Shown: positions 1 through 8,467, counted from the first letter of the stretch. The stretch is DNA of 64,000 nt from Chelatococcus sp. (GCA_003248805.1 QFQY01000016.1:22170-86169); one strand, 5' to 3'. Notes: generated by a model not told the origin, from the sequence alone. Numbers and translations are program-made.

Positions 1-79
1 AACGCGAGCGAACATTCCTGTTCACCCTGCGTTGACGTCTGATCGGGTCTGATGGCGCGAACGAACAAGGGAATTCGCA

Positions 80-418
80 ATGCACAAGCTAGTGGTCATC
101 GCTGTCCTCGCCGCGGGAACCGCCCTGACGGCGCCGGCCCGCGCCTCGGAGGCGCTGCCAGCTTCGCTCGCAGAGCGCCTCGACGGGCAGCCGGCGGAGT
201 TCACCATGTCGGCGGCGAAGGAGCGGCGTCTCATGATCATGCAGGAGACCATGCGGCAGCAGCAGTATGGGCGCCGCGGCGGGTACGGCAGGGGTCCCGG
301 CTATGGCCCCGGCCCCGGCTACGGACGGGGTCCGGGCTATGGGCCGCGTCCCGGATACGGGCCTCCCGGCTATGGCCCGCGCCCTTACGGGCCGCCTCCG
401 GGCTATTATCGCTATTGA
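80..418 (+). CDS. Small exported Gly/Tyr/Pro-rich repeat protein
   Basis: A 112-residue protein of unknown function. Residues 1-22 form a signal peptide (HK, hydrophobic core, then an A-R-A cleavage motif before Ser23), so it is probably periplasmic or surface exposed. Residues 23-62 are a short charged segment. From about residue 63 to the end the chain is almost entirely Gly, Tyr, Pro and Arg in GYG(R/P)GP-type repeats and finishes in a Tyr-rich tail. Such low-complexity tails occur in many small Hyphomicrobiales envelope proteins, but I cannot assign a role. The start is supported by an AAGGGA ribosome site about 8 bases upstream. An inverted repeat after the stop (456-479) could end the transcript. 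Confidence 0.75.
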   Translation: MHKLVVIAVLAAGTALTAPARASEALPASLAERLDGQPAEFTMSAAKERRLMIMQETMRQQQYGRRGGYGRGPGYGPGPGYGRGPGYGPRPGYGPPGYGPRPYGPPPGYYRY

Positions 419-455
419 GGTAGGGACCGCGCTCGACAAGCGCACCGTCCCAGAT

Positions 456-479
456 GCGGAGGGCCGATCGGCCCTCCGC
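456..479. terminator. Possible bidirectional terminator hairpin
   Basis: A perfect inverted repeat, GCGGAGGGC-CGATCG-GCCCTCCGC, lies between the stop of the plus-strand Gly/Tyr-rich gene (418) and the stop of the minus-strand 42-residue gene (498). The stem is GC-rich and the plus-strand flank has a weak T-rich stretch. Its position between two converging genes fits a shared terminator. Confidence 0.5.
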
Positions 480-497
480 TCGTCTTTCGGGAGCCGG

Positions 498-626
498 TCA
501 GCTCCAGAAACCCTCTTGGTAGTCGCGAGGCGAGAACGCTTCGGCGTCCTCCTGCCGTGTCTCGCGCTCCTGCTCCGGCTCGCGCTCGCTCTCGGGCGCA
601 GATTCGGACTCCTGCCGTTCCAGCAT
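498..626 (-). CDS. 42-residue highly acidic small protein, unknown function
   Basis: This short minus-strand frame encodes 42 residues, starting M-L-E-R-Q-E and ending F-W-S. About a third of the residues are Glu, in an alternating E/R/Q pattern that would be helical and very acidic, followed by an aromatic tail (FSPRDYQEGFWS). The best evidence that it is real is the ribosome site: a near-perfect AAAGGAGGT at 630-638 sits four bases before the ATG. Downstream is the hairpin at 456-479. I do not recognise the family. It is probably cytoplasmic, as there is no signal peptide or membrane segment. No other gene occupies 419-799. Confidence 0.55.
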   Translation of the reverse strand: MLERQESESAPESEREPEQERETRQEDAEAFSPRDYQEGFWS

Positions 627-799
627 GGGACCTCCTTTCAGATTGTGGGGAAGGGTCGCCTTCAGGCCCGCTGGACATAGGCCTCATTGTTGCACCGCAC
701 AAGACGAGCCGCACCCGGGCAGCCATGCATGACGAGGCCCCGCAGCCAGGCCTGCGGGCGATACCGCTGCATGGCGAACTGCTCTAGCCTTGACGTCGC

Positions 800-2143
800 A
801 TGCGCTGCGCTCGTCTTCCGATTCTGTCCGCCCTCGGGCTCGCCGGCCTCCTCGCCGGCTGCGGAGTCGGCTTCGACAGCGACCAGACGCGGCTCTGCCG
901 GCAGGCGATCCCGCCGCTGAACCCGCCCGACGCGAAGATCGCCATCGAGCGGAGCATGACCGGGCCGCGCGACGACGTGCTGCGGCTGATCTATCGCAGC
1001 GAAACGGCCTCGGGGGCGCGCCGGCGCGCCATCGACTGCCTGTTCGACCGGGAGGGACAGGGCATGCAGCGGGGCGCGCTGATCGGCATCGCCTCCGACG
1101 GGCAGCCCATGGGCGACGCCAGCTTCTACATGTTGCGGCGCTTCTATCTCGAGAACCGCGCCGAGCCTCCTCCCGACCCCGGCATCAGCCCCGGCGAGGG
1201 CCTGCCGGAGCTGCCCTTCGGCCTGGCCTACGGGCTGCAGCAGGGGCTGGCCGCCCTGCCCTCTGCGGCCGTCTATTCGCTGCTGGCCTGCGCCTATGCG
1301 CTGATCTACGGGCTCACCGGGCGGATCATCCTGTGCTTCGGCGAGTTTGCGGCGCTGGGGGCGCTCGCGGCGGTGGTGGGCGTCGCGGTGACGTTGTCGC
1401 TCGCGGTGGCGACGCCGGCTTCGGGCCTTCTCGTCGCGCTCGCCGTGGCGCTTCCTGTCGCGGCCTTTCACGGCTTCGCGATGGGGCGCTTCGTCCTGCG
1501 CCCTCTCGCCCGGGCCTCCGGGCAGCAGGTCCTGATCGCTACGATCGGGCTCGCGATCGCTCTCTCGGAGTATCTGCGCCTGATGCAGGGGCCGCAATTG
1601 CGCTGGCTGCCGCCGGTGTTCAACGAACCGTGGCCGCTCGCGCATGCGCAGAGCTTCCTCGTCACCGCCACGCCGCTGTCCCTGGCGCTGACCGGGCTCG
1701 GCCTGAGCGTCACGGGGGCGCTCGTGCTGATGATCCGGCGCAGCGCCTATGGCCGCGCCTGGCGGGCCGTCTCGGACGATCCGCGCACGGCGGCATTGTT
1801 CGGCGTCGAGGCGCGGCGCGTCCACGATATCGCGCTGGTCATCGCCTGCGCGGCCTGCGGGCTCGCCGGCGTGATCGTCACCGCGATCCAGGGCGGGATG
1901 GGCTTCGCAGGCGGGTTCTCGCTCGGCCTCAAGGCTCTGGTCGCGGCCATCCTCGGCGGGATAGGCTCGGTCGGCGGGGCGGCGCTGGGCGGCCTCTCGA
2001 TCGCGCTGTTCGAGGCGCTCTGGTCGGCGAGCATGCCTCTGGAGCAGCGGGACATCGCGGTCTATGCGCTGCTCGCCGCGGTGCTGATCCTGCGTCCGGG
2101 CGGTTTTTTCGGCGAGCGCGCGCTGGCGCCGCGCCAAGTCTAG
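800..2143 (+). CDS. LivH-type ABC permease with an N-terminal lipobox domain
   Basis: The protein has 447 residues. Residues from about 140 onward match the LivH family of branched-chain amino-acid ABC permeases: multiple hydrophobic helices, and conserved G-R-A-W-R-A and G-G-x-G-S-V-G-G loops that contact the ATPases. This part would move amino acids or related amides through the inner membrane. The first 139 residues are unusual: a short hydrophobic segment ending in a lipobox (L-L-A-G-C, Cys21), then a soluble domain of about 110 residues with paired Cys. Typical LivH proteins are about 290 residues and lack this. No LivM, LivG, LivF or binding protein lies nearby, so the partners must be encoded elsewhere. 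The ATG at 800 gives the lipobox. A downstream start near residue 140 would leave a bare permease and cannot be excluded. Confidence 0.8.
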   Translation: MRCARLPILSALGLAGLLAGCGVGFDSDQTRLCRQAIPPLNPPDAKIAIERSMTGPRDDVLRLIYRSETASGARRRAIDCLFDREGQGMQRGALIGIASDGQPMGDASFYMLRRFYLENRAEPPPDPGISPGEGLPELPFGLAYGLQQGLAALPSAAVYSLLACAYALIYGLTGRIILCFGEFAALGALAAVVGVAVTLSLAVATPASGLLVALAVALPVAAFHGFAMGRFVLRPLARASGQQVLIATIGLAIALSEYLRLMQGPQLRWLPPVFNEPWPLAHAQSFLVTATPLSLALTGLGLSVTGALVLMIRRSAYGRAWRAVSDDPRTAALFGVEARRVHDIALVIACAACGLAGVIVTAIQGGMGFAGGFSLGLKALVAAILGGIGSVGGAALGGLSIALFEALWSASMPLEQRDIAVYALLAAVLILRPGGFFGERALAPRQV

Positions 2144-2161
2144 GATAAGAGCACACGGACC

Positions 2162-3406
2162 ATGCACGAGCCTTTCGCTATCACGCCGGACGATATCGAC
2201 GAGGCGGCCCGACGCATCGCGGGCCATGTCCTGCGCACGCCGCTGGTCGCGGCGCCGCGTCTCTCGGAACTGACCGGCGCCACGGTTCTGGTGAAATACG
2301 AGAACATGCAGGCCACCGCCTCCTTCAAGGAGCGTGGCGCGGTCAACAAGCTGCTGACGCTTTCGGCCGAGGAGGCGGCGCATGGCGTCATCGCCATGTC
2401 GGCGGGCAACCACGCCCAGGCGGTCGCCTATCATGCCCGGCGCTTCGGCATCCCCGCCACCATCGTGATGCCGGAACCGACGCCGCTGGTGAAGGTGGAG
2501 AACACCCGCGCCCACGGCGCCGATGTCGTGCTGCATGGCGAGACGCTCTACGAGGCCGCCGCGCATGCCCGCCATCTCGCGGGCGAGCGGGAACTCGTCT
2601 TCGTCCACCCCTATGACGACGCGGCGGTGATGGCCGGACAGGGCACCGTCGCCCATGAGATGCTGGAGGAGGATCCGGATCTCGACGTGCTGGTGCTGCC
2701 GCTCGGCGGCGGCGGGCTGATGGCCGGCAATGCGGTGGCGGCCAAGGCGCTGAAGCCGGGCATCGAGCTCATCGGCGTCGAGGCCGCGCTCTATCCCTCC
2801 TTCTTCAACGCGGTGAACGCCGAGGACAGGCCGATCGGCGGCGCGACGCTGGCCGAGGGCATCGCGGTCAAGACCGTCGGCGTCAAGACGCTGCCGATCG
2901 TCTCCAGCCTCGTCGCCGATATCGTCCTGGTCGAGGAGCAGGCGATCGAGCATGCGGTGAACGCCTTCGCCTGCCTGCAGCACAGCCTGGCCGAGGGGGC
3001 GGGCGCGGCCGGGCTCGCCGCGCTGCTGAAGGAGCCCGGCCGGTTCGCCGGGCGCAAGGTCGGTCTCGTGCTGACCGGCGGCAACATCGACACGCGCCTG
3101 CTCGCCGCGATCATGGTGCGCGAGCTGGAGCGCGAGGACCGGATCGTCGCCTTCCGCCTGACGACCAGCGACAGGCCGGGCCTGCTCGGCCGCGTCGCGA
3201 GCCTGCTCGGGAGCGAGGGCGCCAACATCCTCGAGGTCAGCCATGGCCGCCTTTTCCTGGACGTGCCGGCCAAGGGCGTCTCGCTCGACGTCACCGTCGA
3301 GACGCGTGGCGGGGACCATGCACGCGCGATCGAGGCTATGCTGCGGGACAGCGGCTTCTCGCCGCTGCGCATCCTGCCCCGGGGACTTGCAGAACCGGGG
3401 CAGTGA
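2162..3406 (+). CDS. ilvA: Threonine ammonia-lyase (threonine dehydratase) with ACT domain
   Basis: A PLP enzyme that converts L-threonine to 2-oxobutanoate and ammonia, the first step towards isoleucine. The 414-residue chain has the fold-type II signature with the Schiff-base lysine in A-S-F-K-E-R (Lys56), the S-A-G-N-H-A-Q loop near residue 80 and the phosphate-binding G-G-G-G-L. Residues from about 330 form a single C-terminal ACT domain (F-R-L-T-T-S-D-R-P-G-L-L-G), which in this subgroup binds a regulatory amino acid. The length is that of the short ilvA/tdcB-like form rather than the 500-residue two-ACT form. The gene starts 18 bases after the permease gene, so the two could be co-transcribed. 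Confidence 0.93.
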   Translation: MHEPFAITPDDIDEAARRIAGHVLRTPLVAAPRLSELTGATVLVKYENMQATASFKERGAVNKLLTLSAEEAAHGVIAMSAGNHAQAVAYHARRFGIPATIVMPEPTPLVKVENTRAHGADVVLHGETLYEAAAHARHLAGERELVFVHPYDDAAVMAGQGTVAHEMLEEDPDLDVLVLPLGGGGLMAGNAVAAKALKPGIELIGVEAALYPSFFNAVNAEDRPIGGATLAEGIAVKTVGVKTLPIVSSLVADIVLVEEQAIEHAVNAFACLQHSLAEGAGAAGLAALLKEPGRFAGRKVGLVLTGGNIDTRLLAAIMVRELEREDRIVAFRLTTSDRPGLLGRVASLLGSEGANILEVSHGRLFLDVPAKGVSLDVTVETRGGDHARAIEAMLRDSGFSPLRILPRGLAEPGQ

Positions 3407-3457
3407 CCAAACATTGCTCGCGTGAAGGCACGACGATCGTGCCCAAGAGGTAAGGCC

Positions 3458-3931
3458 ATGAGCGACCTGCGCTACGACCGCCCGCCGGTGGTCCCCATCG
3501 ACGACCGTCCGATCCAGGACGTGCGCGGGGTTCTGGGCGCGCGTCTCTTCGCCTGGCTGGGCGACATCGTCATCCTGTTCTTCCTCGGCTGGCTCGTGGT
3601 GCTGCTGCTGGTGGTGCTCGGCATCGTCACCTTCGGCGCAACCTGGTTCCTGCTGCCGCTCGCGACGATCGGCACGGCGCTCGGATACGCGGCGATCACC
3701 ATCGGCGGGCCCAAGCAGGCGACCTTCGGGATGCGCATGGCGGGCTTGAAGGTGGAGACCGCCTATGGCGGACGCCCGGACGGTCTGGCCGCCGCCGTCC
3801 ACGCCTTGCTGTTCTATGTCGCCGCCGGCACGGTGGGCCTCTGGCTGGTCGACATCGCCTTCGGCGTGCTGCGCGCCGACCGCCGCTTCGGCCACGACCT
3901 GCTGACGGGGCTCATCGTCGTCAGGGCGTGA
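3458..3931 (+). CDS. RDD-family inner-membrane protein
   Basis: This 157-residue protein belongs to the RDD family: an N-terminal segment with R-L-F-A-W-L-G-D-I at the first helix, two or three long hydrophobic helices (about residues 30-80 and 110-130), and a family-typical C-terminal R-R-F-G-H-D-L-L-T-G-L-I-V-V. Family members sit in the cytoplasmic membrane. Some are proposed ion exchangers, but the role of this one is unknown. I chose the ATG at 3458 because it follows an AAGAGG ribosome site. An earlier in-frame start at 3422 would add 12 non-conserved residues. Confidence 0.88.
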   Translation: MSDLRYDRPPVVPIDDRPIQDVRGVLGARLFAWLGDIVILFFLGWLVVLLLVVLGIVTFGATWFLLPLATIGTALGYAAITIGGPKQATFGMRMAGLKVETAYGGRPDGLAAAVHALLFYVAAGTVGLWLVDIAFGVLRADRRFGHDLLTGLIVVRA

Positions 3932-3998
3932 TCGGGCGCTTGTTGCCGGCGGGACGAGTGATAGAGTTCGGGCGTCACCCCTCCGGAGCCATGACAGC

Positions 3999-4745
3999 GT
4001 GACGCGCCCGTTACGTGATGCACCGCAATTCTACCTGACCTCGCCGACCGCGTGTCCCTACCTGCCCGGGCGCGAGGAGCGGAAGGTGTTCACGCATCTC
4101 GTCGGTCCGCGGGCGGGAGACCTCAACAACGTGCTGAGCCAGGGCGGCTTCAGGCGCTCGCAGAGCATCGCCTATCGCCCGGCCTGCGAGACCTGCCGCG
4201 CCTGCATTTCGGTGCGTATCTGCGTCGGCGAGTTCCGGCTCTCGCGCAGCTTCCGCAAGGTGCTCTCCCACAACAGCGATCTCGTCGGCGAGGTGCGCCC
4301 GCCGCAGCCGCGCTCGGAGCACTACTCCCTGTTTCGCGGCTATGTCGAAGCACGCCATCCCGACGGCGGCATGGCCACGATGACGGCGCTCGACTTCGCG
4401 ATGATGGTCGAGGACACACATGTCGAGACGAGCCTGATCGAATACCGCCGGCGCGGACCGGACTCCGGCTTCACCGGGCGCGGCCAGGGCGACCTCTACG
4501 CCGTGGCGCTGACCGACAAGCTGAACGACGGCCTCTCCATGGTCTACTCGATCTACGACCCCGCGCTGGAGCCGCGCTCGCTGGGCACCTTCATGGTGCT
4601 CGACCATATCGAGCGGGCGCGCCGGCTCGGCCTGCCCTATGTCTATCTCGGATACTGGGTCGATGGCTCGCCCAAGATGTCCTACAAGGCGCGCTTCCTG
4701 CCGCAGGAACGCCTCATGCCGCAGGGCTGGGAGCGCGTGGGCTAA
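3999..4745 (+). CDS. bpt: Aspartate/glutamate leucyltransferase (bacterial N-end rule)
   Basis: Bpt transfers leucine from Leu-tRNA to proteins with N-terminal Asp or Glu, marking them for ClpS/ClpAP degradation. The 248 residues cover the whole family: the N-terminal C-P-Y-L-P-G-R-E-E-R-K motif (from Cys19), the cysteine cluster P-A-C-E-T-C-R-A-C (Cys63, 66, 69), and the C-terminal acyltransferase-like half with Y-L-G-Y-W-V and the S-P-K-M-S-Y-K-A-R-F motif. Translation starts at a GTG. It lies 67 bases after the RDD gene on the same strand. Confidence 0.93.
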   Translation: MTRPLRDAPQFYLTSPTACPYLPGREERKVFTHLVGPRAGDLNNVLSQGGFRRSQSIAYRPACETCRACISVRICVGEFRLSRSFRKVLSHNSDLVGEVRPPQPRSEHYSLFRGYVEARHPDGGMATMTALDFAMMVEDTHVETSLIEYRRRGPDSGFTGRGQGDLYAVALTDKLNDGLSMVYSIYDPALEPRSLGTFMVLDHIERARRLGLPYVYLGYWVDGSPKMSYKARFLPQERLMPQGWERVG

Positions 4746-4922
4746 AGCCGCCGCCTCGCCGGACAAGCCGCCTGCCCTCTCGGCGCCCTCCGGCTAAACC
4801 GTTTGAAACGCATCGGGGCTGTGCCGAAAACGCGCTTGCGGCGCCGTGCACGCGCCCGCAATCTCCGTCCAACGGCCCGCGCCGAGCATCGCTCGGCCGG
4901 CAGAGGCCGGCGCGGAGGAACG

Positions 4923-5570
4923 ATGAGCGATACCCTGACCGAGCGGCTCGAGCGCTGCTACACCGGCATCATCCACGACGTCATGCGCGGCATGGGTCTG
5001 ACCGACTTCACCCTGCCGCCGGCATTGCGGCCTCTCCTGCCGGGAACCAAGCTCGCCGGCCCGGCCTTCACGGTCGAAGGCAAGACCGGCGAGTTCGACG
5101 CGCATGAGACGCTGCTGGGCTGGACCGGCCTGCTCTCGGCGGCCAAGCCCGGCCATGTCTGGGTCTGCCAGCCCAATACCGAGGAGGTCGCCCTGATGGG
5201 CGAGCTCTCGGCCGAGACGCTGAAGAACAAGGGCGTGCGCGGCTGCGTCATCGACGGGCTTTCGCGCGACACCGAATTCATGATCGAGATGGGCTTCCAG
5301 GCCTTTTTCAAGGCCTACACGCCGCGCGACATCGTCGGCGTCTGGCTGCCCAAGGCCGTCGACGAGCCGATCAAGATCGGCGAGGTCTGGATCCGGCCGG
5401 GCGACTACATCCTCGGCGACCGCGACGGGGTGGTGCGCATCCCGGCCGAGATCGTCGAGGAGGTTCTGGCGAAGGCCGAGGCCGCGATCTCGACGGAGAA
5501 CAAGGTTCGCACCGCGATCCTGGCCGGGACCGATCCGCAAGAAGCCTATCTGCAATACGGAAAATTCTGA
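4923..5570 (+). CDS. RraA-like / dimethylmenaquinone methyltransferase-like family protein
   Basis: The 215 residues match the RraA-like fold. In this family 'dimethylmenaquinone methyltransferase' is a historical misnomer; characterised members are aldolases for 4-hydroxy-4-methyl-2-oxoglutarate or oxaloacetate decarboxylases, or RNase E inhibitors. Visible family features are the G-V-R-G-C-V-I-D-G-x-x-R-D motif in the middle and G-D-R-D-G-V-V-R-I-P near the C-terminus. It lies directly upstream of a UxaA-type pair, so a role in breaking down a sugar acid or oxo-acid is likely but inferred. The ATG at 4923 follows a GGAGGA ribosome site. Upstream in-frame codons are low-quality sequence. Confidence 0.85.
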   Translation: MSDTLTERLERCYTGIIHDVMRGMGLTDFTLPPALRPLLPGTKLAGPAFTVEGKTGEFDAHETLLGWTGLLSAAKPGHVWVCQPNTEEVALMGELSAETLKNKGVRGCVIDGLSRDTEFMIEMGFQAFFKAYTPRDIVGVWLPKAVDEPIKIGEVWIRPGDYILGDRDGVVRIPAEIVEEVLAKAEAAISTENKVRTAILAGTDPQEAYLQYGKF

Positions 5571-5651
5571 GCCCGTCGCCGTCTCGTTCCGCCTCGCCTC
5601 CGGGCGAGGCGCGAGGAGGCGGGGCTGCCGCGACACGGGAATGGCCGCGCC

Positions 5652-5969
5652 ATGCAAACCCATGACTCCCGCCTGATCCTGCTCGATCCGCGCGACAACG
5701 TGCTCGTCGCCCGGACCCGGCTTGCGGCCGGCGAACGCATCCAGACGGGAACGGGTCCGGCCACTCTCGACCGCGATGTCGCGCTGGCCCACAAGGTCGC
5801 CCGGCAACCGATCGCGGCCGGGGACACGATCCTGAAATACGGCGCGCCGATCGGCGTGGCGACCGACGCCATTGCGGCCGGCGCCCATGTCCATGTCCAC
5901 AACATGAAGAGCGCCTACACGCCGACCTACCATCTCGAGGACGAGCGCAAGGCGGGAGCGTCGGCATGA
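5652..5969 (+). CDS. UxaA-family hydrolyase small subunit (SAF domain)
   Basis: A 105-residue protein equal to the N-terminal SAF domain of altronate/galactarate-type dehydratases (UxaA family). The core shows the repeated pattern A-H-K-V-A-R-Q-P-I-A-A-G-D and G-A-P-I-G-V-A, followed by A-G-A-H-V-H-V-H-N at the C-terminus. In the split form of the enzyme this small subunit pairs with the large subunit encoded next to it. The stop overlaps the start of that gene by four bases (ATGA), which indicates translational coupling. Confidence 0.9.
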   Translation: MQTHDSRLILLDPRDNVLVARTRLAAGERIQTGTGPATLDRDVALAHKVARQPIAAGDTILKYGAPIGVATDAIAAGAHVHVHNMKSAYTPTYHLEDERKAGASA

Positions 5970-7165
5970 CCACGATGCGTGGCTATCTCCGGTCAGACGG
6001 CCGCAAGGGCATCCGCAACACGGTCGCGGTGGCCTATCTCGTCGAATGCGCCCACCATGTCGCCCGCGAGATCGCCCTGCCCTGGCGCGAGCACGACGTG
6101 CACGCCATCGGGTTCCCGGGCTGCTACCCCAACGCCTACGCCGAGCGGATGATGGAGCGGCTCTGCACCCATCCCAATGTCGGGGCGGTGCTGCTGGTCT
6201 CGCTGGGCTGCGAGAGCTTCAACAAATACGCGCTGGAGCGCACCGTGCGCGCCTCCGGCCGGCCGGTGAAGACCATCGTCATCCAGGGCACCGGCGGCAC
6301 CCGCGCCTCGATCCGCGAAGGCCGCGCCTGGGTCGAGCAGCAGCGCGCGGCTCTCGACGCGCAGGAGACCGTGCCGATGGCGGTTTCGGAACTCGTCGTC
6401 GGCACCGTCTGCGGGGGCTCGGACGGCACCTCGGGCATCACCGGCAACCCGGCGGCCGGGCGCGCCTTCGACCGGCTGATCGCGGAGGGCGCTGCCTGCA
6501 TCTTCGAGGAGACCGGCGAACTGATCGGCTGCGAGCACATCATGGCCGCGCGCGCCCTCACGCCGGAGCTCGGCGCCGAGCTGGAGCGATCTGTCGCCAA
6601 GGCGGCGCGCTACTACGCCACGCTCGGCTACGGCTCCTTCGCCGCCGGCAATGCCGAGGGCGGGCTGTCGACGATCGAGGAGAAGTCGATGGGCGCCTAT
6701 GCCAAGTCGGGCGCCTCGCCGATCTCCGGCCTGATCAAGCCCGGGGACGTGCCGCCGCATGGCGGGCTCTATCTGCTCGACGTCGTGCCGGACGGCGAGG
6801 TGCGCTTCGGCTTTCCCAACATCAACGACAACGCCGAGATCGCGGAGCTGATCGCCTGCGGGGCGCATTGCGTGCTGTTCGTGACAGGGCGCGGCTCGGT
6901 CGTCGGCTCTGCGATCTCGCCGGTGGTCAAGATCTGCGCCAATCCCGAGACCTATCGGCGCATGGCCGACGACATGGACGTCGACGCCGGGCGCATCCTC
7001 GAGGGGCGAGCGAGCCTCGACGAGGTCGGAGAGGAGATCCGCGACCTCGTCGTCTCGCTCGGACGAGGCGGCAAGACGAAGTCCGAGGAACTCGGCCATC
7101 AGGAATTCATCCTGACCTACAAGAGCTTCGAGCCGCTGGGACCGGCCTGCCTGCCGGCCGCGTAA
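5966..7165 (+). CDS. UxaA-family hydrolyase large subunit
   Basis: The 399-residue protein is the large (catalytic) part of a UxaA/GarD-type dehydratase, a metal-dependent family that removes water from sugar acids such as altronate or galactarate. It begins G-Y-L-R-S-D-G-R-K-G-I-R-N as in the family. Conserved features include G-F-P-G-C-Y-P, L-G-C-E, V-G-T-V-C-G-G-S-D-G-T-S-G and E-E-K-S-M-G-A-Y. The specific substrate cannot be read from the sequence. With the SAF-domain subunit and the RraA-like protein it makes a three-gene operon. No transporter or regulator for it is visible nearby. Confidence 0.9.
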   Translation: MTTMRGYLRSDGRKGIRNTVAVAYLVECAHHVAREIALPWREHDVHAIGFPGCYPNAYAERMMERLCTHPNVGAVLLVSLGCESFNKYALERTVRASGRPVKTIVIQGTGGTRASIREGRAWVEQQRAALDAQETVPMAVSELVVGTVCGGSDGTSGITGNPAAGRAFDRLIAEGAACIFEETGELIGCEHIMAARALTPELGAELERSVAKAARYYATLGYGSFAAGNAEGGLSTIEEKSMGAYAKSGASPISGLIKPGDVPPHGGLYLLDVVPDGEVRFGFPNINDNAEIAELIACGAHCVLFVTGRGSVVGSAISPVVKICANPETYRRMADDMDVDAGRILEGRASLDEVGEEIRDLVVSLGRGGKTKSEELGHQEFILTYKSFEPLGPACLPAA

Positions 7166-7329
7166 ACGCCCCGCGCCGGCCCCGCCCTGCGGCCTACAGA
7201 TTTCGTTCACCCCGATCCGGAGCAATTGTTGCGCGGGAAGCACCTCGCGCGGCAAGAAAAAGGCTTGCGCGGCGGGCACGCAAGCCTCGCGCAAGCTCTG
7301 TGTGTTCTTGATAACGGCTCGGAGGTGCC

Positions 7330-8403
7330 ATGCTACACTCGCTGTATCAGCTCGCTACCGAGACCTCGCCCAAGTCGCGCCGCCTTCTGCTGCGTGCCGT
7401 GACGAAGCTCTTCTTCTACGACCCGATCCCGACGACGAGCTCGAAGCAGCATTACGGTGAGATCGCGCTGTCGACGCTGCCGCATATCGGCGACAAGGCG
7501 CGCCGCTCCTATGCCGACAACGTCGCCGCGGAACCGAACCTGCCCCACAGCGTGGCGACCGCCCTCGCCGGCGACCGCGAAAGCGAGGTGGCGCGCCTGG
7601 TGCTGCGGCTTTCGCCGGTCCTGACCGATCGCGACCTCGCTGCCATCGCGCTCAACCAGTCGCAGGGACACCTGGCCGCCATCGCCGAGCGCGCGCGCCT
7701 GTCCGAGAAGGTCACCGACATCCTCGTCGAGCGCGGCGACAATGGCGTTCTGAATACGGTCGGCGGCAACGAGGGCGCGCAATTCTCGGACATCGGCTTC
7801 GAACAGTTGCTCGAGCGCGGCCGCGAGGCGCCGGAAATCCATCGCACCGTGGCGGTGCGCTCGGACCTGACGGAGAAGCGCGCGGAGCGCGTCATGCGCC
7901 TGCTCGTCGAACTCGGCAACGAGGGCGATGGCAGCCGCGACGCGAATGACGACGTCGTCGCGATCGCGCAGGAGGCGCGCAAGCAGCGGCTGGAAGTGTC
8001 CGGGCTGCTGACGGACCTGGCGCAGGAGACGCGCGCGCTGGACGATGTGCTGCTGATGCTCGCGGAGGAGGATCGCGCCTATCATCTCGCCCAGGTCCTC
8101 GCGTCCCAATCGACGACCAGCGTGGACTATGCGCTGCAGACGCTGCTGCGCCGAAGCGCCAACGGCATCTCCCTCATCTGCCGCGCGCTCGATGTGGGCT
8201 ATCCGGCCTTCGCAGCGATCCTCGCCCTACGGGCGCGACGGCTGATGTTCGCCAACAAGCGCATCGAGGACGATCTGCGCAACTACGCCATCGTCGACGC
8301 GACCGCCGCGCAGCAGAGCATCCGCTTCGCGCGCATGACGGCGAAGCTCTCGGAAGGAAAATCCGCGGCCTTCATCGCGAATGGCAGCCGGGTGCGCCAC
8401 TGA
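7330..8403 (+). CDS. DUF2336 domain protein (first of two tandem copies)
   Basis: This 357-residue protein belongs to the DUF2336 family, which is found mainly in alphaproteobacteria and has no settled function. It is built from alpha-helical HEAT-like repeats with regularly spaced L-S-P-V-L-T-D-x-D-L-A-A-I-A and V-T-D-I-L-V-E-R-G-D motifs, then a C-terminal part with E-E-D-R-A-Y-H-L-A-Q-V-L. There is no signal peptide or membrane segment. It starts at ATG 7330 after GGAGGTGCC. A closely related copy follows 64 bases later, so the pair arose by tandem duplication. Confidence 0.88.
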   Translation: MLHSLYQLATETSPKSRRLLLRAVTKLFFYDPIPTTSSKQHYGEIALSTLPHIGDKARRSYADNVAAEPNLPHSVATALAGDRESEVARLVLRLSPVLTDRDLAAIALNQSQGHLAAIAERARLSEKVTDILVERGDNGVLNTVGGNEGAQFSDIGFEQLLERGREAPEIHRTVAVRSDLTEKRAERVMRLLVELGNEGDGSRDANDDVVAIAQEARKQRLEVSGLLTDLAQETRALDDVLLMLAEEDRAYHLAQVLASQSTTSVDYALQTLLRRSANGISLICRALDVGYPAFAAILALRARRLMFANKRIEDDLRNYAIVDATAAQQSIRFARMTAKLSEGKSAAFIANGSRVRH

Positions 8404-8467
8404 TCTTAAGGGTAAATCAAGCTGCCGCGCGGCATGGTCGGGCGCGATGACGCAAACGAGTCCTCCC

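Noticed and set aside
260..420. A short tandem repeat that might be taken for a CRISPR or minisatellite
   Set aside because: The repetition is the codon pattern of Gly/Tyr/Pro repeats inside a coding frame; there are no regular spacers.
662..3895. A minus-strand open frame of over 1000 codons across the permease, ilvA and RDD genes
   Set aside because: It lies antisense to three clear genes and its product is Arg/Ala/Asp/Glu-rich noise of the kind produced by high-GC codon use on the opposite strand.
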